Assembly: GCA_017481395.1 (NCBI GenBank)
Contig: JAFUPE010000083.1
Coordinates: 1-26,064, forward strand
Direction of reading: 5' to 3'
Source of the DNA: Ruminococcus sp.
GTDB taxonomy: Bacteria > Bacillota_A > Clostridia > Oscillospirales > Acutalibacteraceae
DNA length: 26,064 nucleotides
In this document: one piece after another, positions 7,612 to 14,534 of the stretch
Numbering within the stretch: the stretch's first letter is position 1
Layout: every line of letters begins with the position of its first letter
Notes under the pieces: generated by a model
Told to the model about the DNA's origin: nothing
The model's database searches: none
Seen by the model: only the letters and a program-made list of their open reading frames with translations
Program-made: the position numbers and the translations under genes

Positions 7612-9015
7612 TCAGTTTTCTGCAACGGGAATGGCGATTGTAACCGTTGTACCTACGCCGATACCGCTTTCAATATCAAGGGTACCGCCATGCAGAGCAA
7701 TAATTTCGTCGGCTATGGCAAGACCAATGCCCGAGCCGCGTACATTTTGATTTGCTTTGTAGAATTTATCCTTAATTCTCGGCAAGTCGTCGGGTGCAAT
7801 ACCGCAGCCTGTGTCAGTAACGACTACATGCACAAACTCGCCGAAATCCAGCACCTGAATACCTACAACGCCTTCGCTTTGGGTATACTTAAGTGCGTTG
7901 TCAATAATGTTTATGAATACCTGTCTCAGCTTGTTTTTATCGCCGAATACAGGAGGCATAGCCTCGGGCTTGTCGTAAAGAAGATGCTTTTCTTCGCTTA
8001 TTGCCCTTTCTTTCATCATATACAGAGCTTCATCAAGCTCGGCTAAGATGTCAAGCTTTTCTTTGGAAAGCACCATTCTGCCGCTTTGAAGCCTTGAGAA
8101 ATCCAGAAGCTCCTCAACAATTGAGGTCAGACGAGAGGACTCCTTGACGATAATGTCCATACCCTTGTCGAAGGTTTCTTTGTCAACAGTACCGCAGTAC
8201 TGCATGGTCTCTGCCCAGCCTTTTATAGCTGTAAGGGGAGTTCTGAGTTCGTGAGAAACGCTGGAAATAAAGTCGTTTTTGAGTCTTTCGGAAGCACCTA
8301 ATTCCGTTGCCATATAGTTGATTGAGTCGCACAAATCGCCGATTTCGTCATCGTGGACTTTTTCGATTCGCGTATTGAAATCGCCCTGAGCAATTTTTTT
8401 GGCGGTTTCGGACAGCTCGCCCACAGGGCGAACGATTGAACGTATGAAGTAAATACCCGAAGACAGTACTAAAGAAATAATAAGCAAGCCTACACCGCAG
8501 AAAATTGCAATTGCTATGCCTATGGTGCGGTCTATATCGGTAAGGGAGATAATACATCTTACTGCACCCATGATTTCGCCCTCTGAGTCTTTAACAAGGC
8601 GGGTAACAGCCTTTACGTTTTCGCCGGATGAGAGCTTGCCTGTCCACTCGAAGTAGCTGAGGCTTTCGGCAGTTGCCTTTATATAGTCTGGCATCTGCTC
8701 AGTAGAATCAGGGGTGAAGCCTGTTGAGGTAATAATAACCTTGCCGTTTTTATCAATGGCAGTTATCTCCATTATTTCCTTGCCGTCGAAGTTTTCAACG
8801 TAGCCTCTGGCAGTTGAAGCAAAGGCTATGCTGTCTGAGGAGTAATCCTCAAGCACACTTGCGAACTCGGCACTGGCAGCACTTAAGGTCTGGGTTACTG
8901 AGTGATAGTAGTAGATTCGTACGGCATACGAAAGGCAGAACACTACAAATAAAACAACTACAACAACCACAAGCAGGGTATTAAGCACCCATCGCTTTGT
9001 AATGCCTTTAAACAT
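7612..9015 (-). CDS. Sensor histidine kinase, HAMP-HisKA-HATPase
   Basis: This membrane sensor kinase pairs with the OmpR-type regulator encoded just upstream. The 467-residue protein has a first membrane segment at about 10-32 and an extracytoplasmic sensing domain at 33-160 that looks like a single-Cache/PAS fold (IDKNGKVIITSTGF ... GEIMGAVRCIISL). A second membrane segment follows at 164-190, then HAMP at about 190-243. HisKA has SSVSHELRTPL with the phospho-acceptor His255. The ATPase domain has the N box NIIDNALKYT, G1 DTGCGI, F box KFYKA and G2 GSGIGLAIA. GGAGG precedes the ATG. The signal sensed is unknown. The architecture resembles PhoR/ResE-type kinases. It is separated from its regulator by 213 bases holding a hairpin array, which is unusual for a cognate pair. 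Confidence 0.93.
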   Translation of the reverse strand: MFKGITKRWVLNTLLVVVVVVLFVVFCLSYAVRIYYYHSVTQTLSAASAEFASVLEDYSSDSIAFASTARGYVENFDGKEIMEITAIDKNGKVIITSTGFTPDSTEQMPDYIKATAESLSYFEWTGKLSSGENVKAVTRLVKDSEGEIMGAVRCIISLTDIDRTIGIAIAIFCGVGLLIISLVLSSGIYFIRSIVRPVGELSETAKKIAQGDFNTRIEKVHDDEIGDLCDSINYMATELGASERLKNDFISSVSHELRTPLTAIKGWAETMQYCGTVDKETFDKGMDIIVKESSRLTSIVEELLDFSRLQSGRMVLSKEKLDILAELDEALYMMKERAISEEKHLLYDKPEAMPPVFGDKNKLRQVFINIIDNALKYTQSEGVVGIQVLDFGEFVHVVVTDTGCGIAPDDLPRIKDKFYKANQNVRGSGIGLAIADEIIALHGGTLDIESGIGVGTTVTIAIPVAEN

Positions 9016-9035
9016 TTGCCGTCCTCCAATAATTA

Positions 9036-9118
9036 AGTGAATAAGTAAGAGTGAATAGGTAAGAGGTGTGGTGGCACGCTATGCGTGCGATTATAAATAA
9101 TGGAGCGTAGCGACCCTT
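9036..9118 (+). repeat. GTGAATA-rich stretch with a palindromic hairpin
   Basis: Repeated GTGAATA/GTAAGAG words (9038-9067) are followed by a perfect hairpin GCACGC-TAT-GCGTGC at 9074-9088 and by GATTATAAATAATGG. The 23 bases 9070-9092 match 24246-24268 at 19 positions, and both copies are preceded by GTGAATAG-type words. I treat it as one member of a dispersed palindromic element family. Confidence 0.6.
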
Positions 9119-9228
9119 AACATTTGCGTCAGCAAATATATCGCACCGCTTTGCGGTATATCACTTGCCGAAGGCAAATATCACATCGCCCAAGGGGCGA
9201 TATATCACTGTTAAATCTCCGATTTAAC
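9119..9228 (+). repeat. Array of five short hairpins with GTGATAT linkers
   Basis: Five perfect stems follow one another: 9122-9127/9132-9137 (6 bp), 9145-9149/9153-9157 (5 bp), 9165-9169/9173-9177 (5 bp), 9185-9191/9195-9201 (7 bp) and 9210-9217/9221-9228 (8 bp). On the minus strand, which is the transcribed strand here, the stems are separated by GTGATAT or GCGATAT, and one loop is the stable C(UUCG)G form. The stem sequences differ while the linkers are kept. The array starts right at the stop codon of the response regulator and ends about 100 bases before the kinase. Confidence 0.85.
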
Positions 9229-9930
9229 TTATGCGTCCCATTTATAACCGAGACCCCAAACAGTAACAATGTACTTGGGGTTAGAGGGCTCGTCCTCCAC
9301 CTTCATTCTCAGTCTGCGGATGTTAACGTCAACAATTTTTTCTTCGCCCACATATGCCTCACCCCACACGTGGTTAAGTATGTCTGTGCGGTCCAAAGCC
9401 ATCTGAGGATTTGAGAAAAAGTATTCCATAATCTGAAACTCAACCTGAGTAAGCTCAATAACCTTGCCTTTTTTGGTAAGGGTGCGGTTTCTAAGGTTAA
9501 GTGTAAAAATGCCTGACTTAAGCTCTTCTTTAAAGTTGTTTTCGGACTTCTGCTCGGCTAAAGCCACGCGGCGGTACAGAGAGTCAACTCTGGCAGTAAG
9601 CTCAGAAGGAGAGAAGGGCTTGGTCACGTAGTCGTCGGCACCAAGCATAAGACCTGTAACCTTGTCCATTTCTTGAGTTCTGGCAGAAAGCATAATAATG
9701 CCGATAGAGCCGTTTTTGTTTCTAAGCTCTTTGCAAACCTGCAAGCCATCGATACCGGGCATCATAATGTCGAGGATTGCGACGTCAAAATCGCCTTTGT
9801 GCTCATCATATTTCTGCAGAGCCGCTTCGCCGCAGTCTGCTTCTACTACCTCGTAGCCTGCTCGGCGCAGGTTAATAACCACAAAATCGCGGATAGCCGC
9901 CTCGTCCTCGCAAACAAGAATTTTTTTCAT
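9229..9930 (-). CDS. OmpR-family response regulator
   Basis: This DNA-binding regulator is phosphorylated by the kinase encoded downstream. The 233-residue protein has a receiver domain at about 1-118 with acidic pocket E9-D10 (CEDE), phospho-acceptor D54 (AILDIMMPGIDG), S82 and K104 (VTKPF). A winged-helix Trans_reg_C domain spans about 138-233, with TQVEFQIMEYF, DILNHVWGE, VDVNIRRLRMKVE and YIVTVWGLGYKW. GGAGG lies 8 nt before the ATG. It follows the lipoprotein gene by 36 bases and is probably co-transcribed from the trmB promoter. PhoP/PhoB-like by architecture; its targets are unknown. Confidence 0.94.
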   Translation of the reverse strand: MKKILVCEDEAAIRDFVVINLRRAGYEVVEADCGEAALQKYDEHKGDFDVAILDIMMPGIDGLQVCKELRNKNGSIGIIMLSARTQEMDKVTGLMLGADDYVTKPFSPSELTARVDSLYRRVALAEQKSENNFKEELKSGIFTLNLRNRTLTKKGKVIELTQVEFQIMEYFFSNPQMALDRTDILNHVWGEAYVGEEKIVDVNIRRLRMKVEDEPSNPKYIVTVWGLGYKWDA

Positions 9931-9966
9931 ATGGGTAACCTCCGTTTCATATTAGAGTTAAATATT

Positions 9967-11277
9967 TTACATAAGCTCAAAAGCTTCTTTAATTTCGTCA
10001 ATGGTTAAATTAAGTGAGCCGTTGCCATCGTAGCTTTTGCAGGTGTAAATGCGGCTGTCGGTTTCTTCAAGCAAGGTGTATGCCGAGGTGTCAGCCTCGG
10101 TTTCTTTGTCGAAAATTTTAACCGTCAGCAGCTTGTCGCCGGATTTGTCCTTGCTCCATTCATAGAATGTAACCTCACCTGTGCTATAGTCGGTCAGTGC
10201 GGTAAATTTGCCTTCCCACTTTTCGGGAATGTTGAAAGTAAAGCCGTAGGCAAAGCTTGCCGCCTGATGCGAAATAAGAAGTACAGTGCCCGATAAGGTT
10301 TGCTGGCACCAGTAAACAGAAGCCGCAGGTACAACATCGGTGCGGTCTTTTTCTATATTAATCTTGAAAGCTGCAGGTACCTCGATAACTCCGTCACCAT
10401 TAATATCCTCAGACATAATCGGATACGAGCGAAATGCCTGGTTGTAAGCAACGTTTTCGGTAAAAGCTATTCGCTCTACGGAGTCGAAATAGGTGTTAAA
10501 GTAAAGAAGCTGAGTATTATATTCGCCGCCGTTGGTACATCCGTCGATAACGACACCTGTCTGATTTTCGAAAATATTGCCAACCTGAAGCTTGGCGTAG
10601 GATACAACGTCGGGGTTAAGTGCGGTTTTGCCCAATACCTCAAGCTCGCTTTTGTTTTTGTTAAGGTCAAGAAGAACGGCTTCGGATTCTTTATCTGTCG
10701 AGAAAAGCGAAAGAAGCATCAACTCTTCGCCGCTTTCTTCGGTAAAATCGCCTGTAAGCAGATTAGAGCAGGTTTGCTCTGCTAAAATATCTCTGGTTTT
10801 ATTTTCTTCGTAAAGGTGAAGCGAAATCTGGTTAATGCTTGCGTTGTAGGTTTTCCAGCAAGGGGCGATTTCAAAAATGCCGTTACCGTCAAGGTCGCAG
10901 AAGCTAAGGCTTTCTACGGCTGTGCTCTGACTTTTAAAGTCGCCCACACTTTGCCATACGCCCTCGATACTATCCATCACAAGCATATGTACAGTTGCAA
11001 TGTCGCCCTGAGGCAGGTAAAAGGCAATAGCCTCGTCAACACTGTCAGAGTCGATATCCTTCATAGTAATGGCACTGCGGTAGTTGCCCGACTGGGGATA
11101 TTTAAGTGTGTAGCCCTCGCCTGCAACAGAGTCGATTAAGGACTGAATTTCAGCCTTGTCGCCCACAGCCTTTGGCGGATGCATAAGGTTGTCAACGTTA
11201 AGCCCTACTGAGCTGCAGCCTGCCATAGAAACCGCCAGCAAAGCCGAAAGCAGAATACTTGGTATTTTCTTTTTCAC
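9967..11277 (-). CDS. Secreted lipoprotein with FG-GAP/calcium-loop-like repeats
   Basis: I do not recognise a named family. The 436-residue protein starts with a lipoprotein signal peptide (MKKKIPSILLSALLAVSMAGC) whose lipobox ends at Cys21, so it should be anchored to the outer face of the membrane. Three stretches resemble the Asp-rich Ca-binding loops of FG-GAP/VCBS beta-propeller repeats: DIDSDSVDEA (74-83), DLDGNGIFEI (128-137) and DINGDGVIEV (291-300). Further beta-rich sequence between them suggests a propeller-like fold, which is inference. The start is GTG with GGAAATTAAAC upstream. It begins 2 bases after trmB and lies 36 bases before the response regulator, so it may act as an accessory to the two-component system. 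Confidence 0.75.
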   Translation of the reverse strand: MKKKIPSILLSALLAVSMAGCSSVGLNVDNLMHPPKAVGDKAEIQSLIDSVAGEGYTLKYPQSGNYRSAITMKDIDSDSVDEAIAFYLPQGDIATVHMLVMDSIEGVWQSVGDFKSQSTAVESLSFCDLDGNGIFEIAPCWKTYNASINQISLHLYEENKTRDILAEQTCSNLLTGDFTEESGEELMLLSLFSTDKESEAVLLDLNKNKSELEVLGKTALNPDVVSYAKLQVGNIFENQTGVVIDGCTNGGEYNTQLLYFNTYFDSVERIAFTENVAYNQAFRSYPIMSEDINGDGVIEVPAAFKINIEKDRTDVVPAASVYWCQQTLSGTVLLISHQAASFAYGFTFNIPEKWEGKFTALTDYSTGEVTFYEWSKDKSGDKLLTVKIFDKETEADTSAYTLLEETDSRIYTCKSYDGNGSLNLTIDEIKEAFELM

Positions 11278-11279
11278 GT

Positions 11280-11945
11280 TTAATTTCCTTTCGGCAATGT
11301 AGCCACAAGGTATTTAATAAGTATGCCTTCGTCAGAAAACATCTTTTCGTGCTCGGTAACAATGTTACCCTCTACGTCGCTATTGTGTAAGTCGCGTACA
11401 ACCTTCAAAAGCTCGTACCCTGACTCTTTGAAATACTCGAGACTATCCTCGAAAAGCTCATCGTTGTCTGTTTTAAAGTGAATTTCGCCGCCCTCTTTTA
11501 AAAAGCTTTTATAAAGGTTAAGCTTAGTAGGGTGGGTGAGTCGGCGTTTGTTGTGTTTGCCGCGGGGCCAAGGGTTACAGAAATTTATATAAATTTTGTC
11601 AATTTTGTCACCGTTGCCGATAACCTCGAAAATCTTGTCAACGTTATGAGCCACCAAAGCAATGTTTGTAACCTCTCGCTGAGCAGCGTCAAATTTGTTT
11701 ACAATGTTTCGTCTGCCAACACCCAGCATGTCACTTTTTATGTCCATGGCAATGAAATTTACATCGGGATTACGAAGTGCCTTTTCGGCAACAAAGGTAC
11801 CCTTGCCACAGCCAACCTCAAGCTCGATAGGCTGATTTTTAGTAAAGAAGCTTGCCCATTTGCCCTTAAGCTCTTCGGGATTTTTTACAAAGAAGCTGCA
11901 GGCGTCAAGCTCAGGCTGAGCCCATTTCTTTTTACGGATTCGCAC
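11280..11945 (-). CDS. trmB: tRNA (guanine-N7-)-methyltransferase
   Basis: TrmB makes m7G46 in tRNA, using SAM. The 221-residue protein has the SAM motif IELEVGCGKGTF (40-51), the acidic end of the second strand in FIAMDIKS, and the family signature INFCNPWPRGKHNKRRLTH, where Asp/Asn-Pro-Trp-Pro is the catalytic region. The usual SDPWPKKRH reads CNPWPRGKH here. EHEKMF near the C-terminus also fits TrmB. The start is GTG at 11945 with AAGGTGATTTT in front. It is the first gene of a long minus-strand unit from the promoter at 11998-12026. Confidence 0.93.
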   Translation of the reverse strand: MRIRKKKWAQPELDACSFFVKNPEELKGKWASFFTKNQPIELEVGCGKGTFVAEKALRNPDVNFIAMDIKSDMLGVGRRNIVNKFDAAQREVTNIALVAHNVDKIFEVIGNGDKIDKIYINFCNPWPRGKHNKRRLTHPTKLNLYKSFLKEGGEIHFKTDNDELFEDSLEYFKESGYELLKVVRDLHNSDVEGNIVTEHEKMFSDEGILIKYLVATLPKGN

Positions 11946-11997
11946 AAAATCACCTTAAACACAATATTTTGAGATATAATTACACTTATACGAAACA

Positions 11998-12026
11998 ATT
12001 ATATCAAAATATAGTGGTGTTTGCAA
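11998..12026 (-). promoter_or_regulatory. Sigma-A promoter of the trmB unit
   Basis: On the minus strand TTGCAA (12026-12021), a 17-nt spacer and a perfect TATAAT (12003-11998) lie 53 bases before the trmB GTG. The transcript could run through the lipoprotein, the two-component genes, yqhQ and prmC, because no clear terminator is seen between them. Confidence 0.85.
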
Positions 12027-12130
12027 TCTTTTTTACACATTTTGTTACACTTATTTTTACATTTTAATAGTAATTTAATATTTATATAAAATAAATTAAT
12101 AAAAATACGCATTTATACCCAAAAGATAAA

Positions 12131-12153
12131 GGGCACAGCATAAAGCCGTGCCC
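12131..12153 (-). terminator. Terminator after the three-gene dockerin unit
   Basis: A 9-bp stem GGGCACGGC/GCTGTGCCC (one G-U) has a TTTAT loop, followed on the minus strand by TTTATCTTTT. The hairpin begins 24 bases after the last dockerin stop. A copy with one base change lies at 14488-14510 after the other dockerin gene. Confidence 0.8.
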
Positions 12154-12177
12154 GCAAGTATATTGTGGTTTATGCCT

Positions 12178-12897
12178 TTAGATTTCGATTTTTGCAAGGT
12201 GCTTCTGGATATCCGTAACATCTTTGATATTATGCTTGCCATCACAATTAAAATCAGAGATATAGAAAACTTCTTCGCTTCCATCTTCACATATACCATC
12301 AATTTTATCGTCAGCACCAAACGTTTCGATGTCTGCTAAACATTTCTGAATAAATGTTGCATCCTTCACATTAAGTTTTCCATCATTATTAACATCACCA
12401 ATAACCATTCCTAATTTATAATCAGAAAATACAGCATCTATATTGTTTAATTCTTGATCGTAAGCTTCTCTTAAATCAGCCACTATGCTTTTTTCGGGAA
12501 TATATATGCAGTAACCCAAAGTATATGGAGAATGGTAGCCGCCGCTACTCACAATATAATCGCCATATTTTCCATAACTATACACAGGGCTTGCTACCAT
12601 CTGCCCAGCATAAATTAAAACATGATCAGGCACACTATCTTCTGTAACATTTTCGTCTCCTTCGCTATAATATTCATACAAAGGCTGATAAAAATATTTT
12701 CCTTTTGCTTCGGTTCGGTAGTCATTAAGCTCTGTAATACGCAAAAAGTCCTGCTCGTATTTCTTATCTCCTGTTCCTTCGGAGTTAGCCATATTAGCTT
12801 CCTTATAATCAAATAAGCTTTTGGCTGAAAAAGTAGATAACCCTAAAGACGAGAATAATATTATACTAATCAAGATTAGAGAAATGTGTCTTTTCAT
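12178..12897 (-). CDS. Secreted dockerin protein, N-terminal module of unknown function
   Basis: The 239-residue protein has a signal peptide (residues 1 to about 25, cleavage near SAKS), a Tyr-rich module at about 30-165 that I cannot assign, and a C-terminal type I dockerin. Dockerin repeat 1 is GDVNNDGKLNVKDATFIQKCLA (167-188, with the Ca ligands in DVNNDG and the closing Asp) and repeat 2 is at 214-235 (DFNCDG...NIKDVTDIQKHLA). Both look intact. Dockerins bind cohesin modules of scaffoldins, so the protein should be secreted and carried on a cohesin-bearing partner, which is inference. The module at 60-165 is shared with the product at 14535-15173. AAAGGAG precedes the ATG. It is the third gene of the unit, 20 bases after its neighbour's stop. 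Confidence 0.88.
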   Translation of the reverse strand: MKRHISLILISIILFSSLGLSTFSAKSLFDYKEANMANSEGTGDKKYEQDFLRITELNDYRTEAKGKYFYQPLYEYYSEGDENVTEDSVPDHVLIYAGQMVASPVYSYGKYGDYIVSSGGYHSPYTLGYCIYIPEKSIVADLREAYDQELNNIDAVFSDYKLGMVIGDVNNDGKLNVKDATFIQKCLADIETFGADDKIDGICEDGSEEVFYISDFNCDGKHNIKDVTDIQKHLAKIEI

Positions 12898-12917
12898 TTT
12901 TATTCTCCTTTAAAATT

Positions 12918-13532
12918 TTATGATGCATCTAAATAATAATCTAATCCTACATATTTTAAATCAATATTTGCTCTATAGTCCAAAGCTTTTACTGACTCTA
13001 CAACATTTTCCATTCCGGGTTCTTCTAAGTAAAGAAAGTAGAAGGTAATTTTACTGTAATTCAGTACGTGTTTTTCTATTTTGCTGAATTTGTATTCAGG
13101 GAAGTCCTCTACATTATAATCAAATGTTATGTGGTCTTTTGGCTGAACAACTATGCAGTCGTTAAAGTATGTATCAACATCCCATATATCCCCCGAAAAC
13201 TCGTCCTGACTTGCCATTATTAGCTCAGTGCCCCAAGGGGTTGCGGTTTCGTATTTTGCAAGGTATTTCTGAATTGCTGTAGCGTTTTTTACAGAGTAAC
13301 CTGTACCTTCGGGGTCGGCAAGGCACCTCTGCACAGCGGAAACATAAGTGATTTTTGCCAAGCCTTTCTGAATTAAAGTGGCATCTTTAACAGTTACCTC
13401 ACCGTCTAAATCCACGTCGCCGTAAATAAACTTTTCGGGCTGAGAATACGTGCCTTCGGCACCAACACCTAAAAGGCTTACACCTGTGAGTGCAAACGTT
13501 AATACTAAAATTAAAGATAATAATTTTTTCAT
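12918..13532 (-). CDS. Secreted dockerin protein, tandem paralogue B
   Basis: The 204-residue protein has a signal peptide (1 to about 25, ending VGAEG), a dockerin-like region at 36-93 and a C-terminal module at about 125-200. Dockerin repeat 1 (GDVDLDGEVTVKDATLIQKGLA) is normal. Repeat 2 (DPEGTGYSVKNATAIQKYLA) is one residue short and has lost Asp at Ca positions 3, 5 and 12, so it may hold no calcium. The C-terminal module contains FPEYKFSKIE and a beta-alpha-beta-like pattern (ITFYFLYLEEP, ENVVESVKALDYR, IDLKYVGLDYY). I do not recognise it. I start at the ATG at 13532 with AAGGAGACC upstream. It is a close duplicate of 13555-14169 over residues 1-112. Confidence 0.85.
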   Translation of the reverse strand: MKKLLSLILVLTFALTGVSLLGVGAEGTYSQPEKFIYGDVDLDGEVTVKDATLIQKGLAKITYVSAVQRCLADPEGTGYSVKNATAIQKYLAKYETATPWGTELIMASQDEFSGDIWDVDTYFNDCIVVQPKDHITFDYNVEDFPEYKFSKIEKHVLNYSKITFYFLYLEEPGMENVVESVKALDYRANIDLKYVGLDYYLDAS

Positions 13533-13554
13533 TATAAAGGTCTCCTTCCTAATT

Positions 13555-14169
13555 TTACGAAGCAGGGAAATAATAGCATAACTCAACACAGTCTAAATCG
13601 ATATTTGTTCTGTAATCTAAAGCCTTTACAGCCTCTAAGGCGTTTTCTTTGCTTGGTTCTGCTAAATATAAGTTATAATAAACAACTTGTCCTTTGTTTA
13701 AGGTTTTTCTTTCAATGTTGCTGAAATTGTATTCAGGAAAATCCTCTAACGTGTATTCATAAGATAATTCGAAATTTGGTAAAGGATTAACGGAAATTCT
13801 TTCGCCATAGTAGTTATCGCTATCAGCGTTTAAAAATTCATCCTGACTTGCCATTATTAGCTCAGTGCCCCAAGGGGTTGCGGTTTCGTATTTTGCAAGG
13901 TATTTCTGAATTGCTGTAGCGTTTTTTATAGAGTAACCTGTACCTTCGGGGTCGGCAAGGCACCTCTGCACAGCGGTAACATAAGTGATTTTTGCCAAGC
14001 CTTTCTGAATTAAAGTGGCATCCTTAACGGTTACGTCGCCGTCAAGGTCCACATCGCCGTAAATAAACTTTTCGGGCTGAGAATACGTGCCTTCGGCACC
14101 AACACCTAAAAGGCTTACGCCTGTGAGTGCAAACGTTAATACTAAAATTAAAGATAATAATTTTTTCAT
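13555..14169 (-). CDS. Secreted dockerin protein, tandem paralogue A
   Basis: This 204-residue protein has the same architecture and length as its downstream neighbour: signal peptide, dockerin region with one normal and one degenerate repeat, and a C-terminal module with FPEYNFSNIE, YNLYLAEPSKENALEAVKALDYR and IDLDCVELCYY. Residues 1-112 differ from the paralogue at only a few positions (for example Glu/Asp in DGDVTVKD, Ser/Thr in YVTAV, Val/Ile in YSIKN), while the C-terminal module is only about half identical. GGAGG lies 7 nt before the ATG. It heads the three-gene unit. Upstream is a leader with a 24-base repeat also present before the dockerin gene at 14535-15173. The dockerin position in the middle rather than at an end is less common. 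Confidence 0.85.
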   Translation of the reverse strand: MKKLLSLILVLTFALTGVSLLGVGAEGTYSQPEKFIYGDVDLDGDVTVKDATLIQKGLAKITYVTAVQRCLADPEGTGYSIKNATAIQKYLAKYETATPWGTELIMASQDEFLNADSDNYYGERISVNPLPNFELSYEYTLEDFPEYNFSNIERKTLNKGQVVYYNLYLAEPSKENALEAVKALDYRTNIDLDCVELCYYFPAS

Positions 14170-14487
14170 AAAGAGTCCTCCTTAAAGAATAGTGCTATAT
14201 CTTATTCAAAGTAACTGTTATCACAGCACTTAAATTAAGATAAATGATAACATAAACTTAAAGCAAATGTGCCACCTCAAACGCCTCCCCGTTAAATGTA
14301 TTCTTCAAATATAGTTTATCATTTTTTTATAAAAAAGAGAGCAAAGTGGGATAATCTGTAGTTTTTCTGGTGAAATCTGCGTTTTTGATAGGGAAAAGTA
14401 AGAATTTAACGGTGTATTATCTTCTTACTTATTAGACGTAAAATCGGCGAAAAACTCACAGTAAAACAAATAAATACTTAAAAGGAA
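14170..14487 (-). promoter_or_regulatory. Leader and upstream region of the three-gene dockerin unit
   Basis: There is no gene here. The stretch holds an 8-bp perfect inverted repeat TGTTATCA/TGATAACA (14216-14223 and 14245-14252, 21-nt gap) and a 24-base element (14265-14288) that recurs at 15289-15312. The element contains GGGGAGG and a GTG that would open only a 5-codon frame ending at 14258. Upstream of it the DNA is AT-rich. TATATT near 14310 could be a -10 but has no convincing -35, so the promoter is not located. Confidence 0.5.
14265..14288 (-). repeat. 24-base leader repeat, copy A
   Basis: It matches 15289-15312 at 23 of 24 positions; the one change turns ATG into GTG on the minus strand. 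It lies about 95-119 bases before the start of the dockerin gene at 13555-14169, in the same orientation as copy B before the gene at 14535-15173. It reads as a strong Shine-Dalgarno sequence and start codon but may instead be a conserved RNA leader segment. Confidence 0.65.
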
Positions 14488-14510
14488 GGGCACAGCATAA
14501 AGCCATGCCC
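14488..14510 (-). terminator. Terminator after the single dockerin gene
   Basis: The stem GGGCATGGC/GCACAGCCC-type hairpin is the near-identical twin of 12131-12153, here with one mismatched pair. The minus strand continues TTCCTTTTAAG. The preceding coding end (IQKHLAKIEI) is also shared between the two genes, so coding end and terminator were duplicated together. Confidence 0.7.
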
Positions 14511-14534
14511 GCAAGTATATTGTAGTTTATGCTT

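Noticed and set aside
7402..8046. Long plus-strand open frame of 214 codons
   Set aside because: It lies opposite the kinase end and yqhQ start, both with full family motifs. It has no ribosome binding site and no recognisable protein features.
9119..9228. Hairpin array as a CRISPR array
   Set aside because: There is no constant repeat of 23-37 bases, units are about 20-25 bases, and the variable parts are themselves palindromes. No cas gene is present.
14340..14487. Promoter for the three-gene dockerin unit
   Set aside because: TATATT and TTGCTC-like words occur, but none has a proper partner at 16-18 bases, so no call was made.
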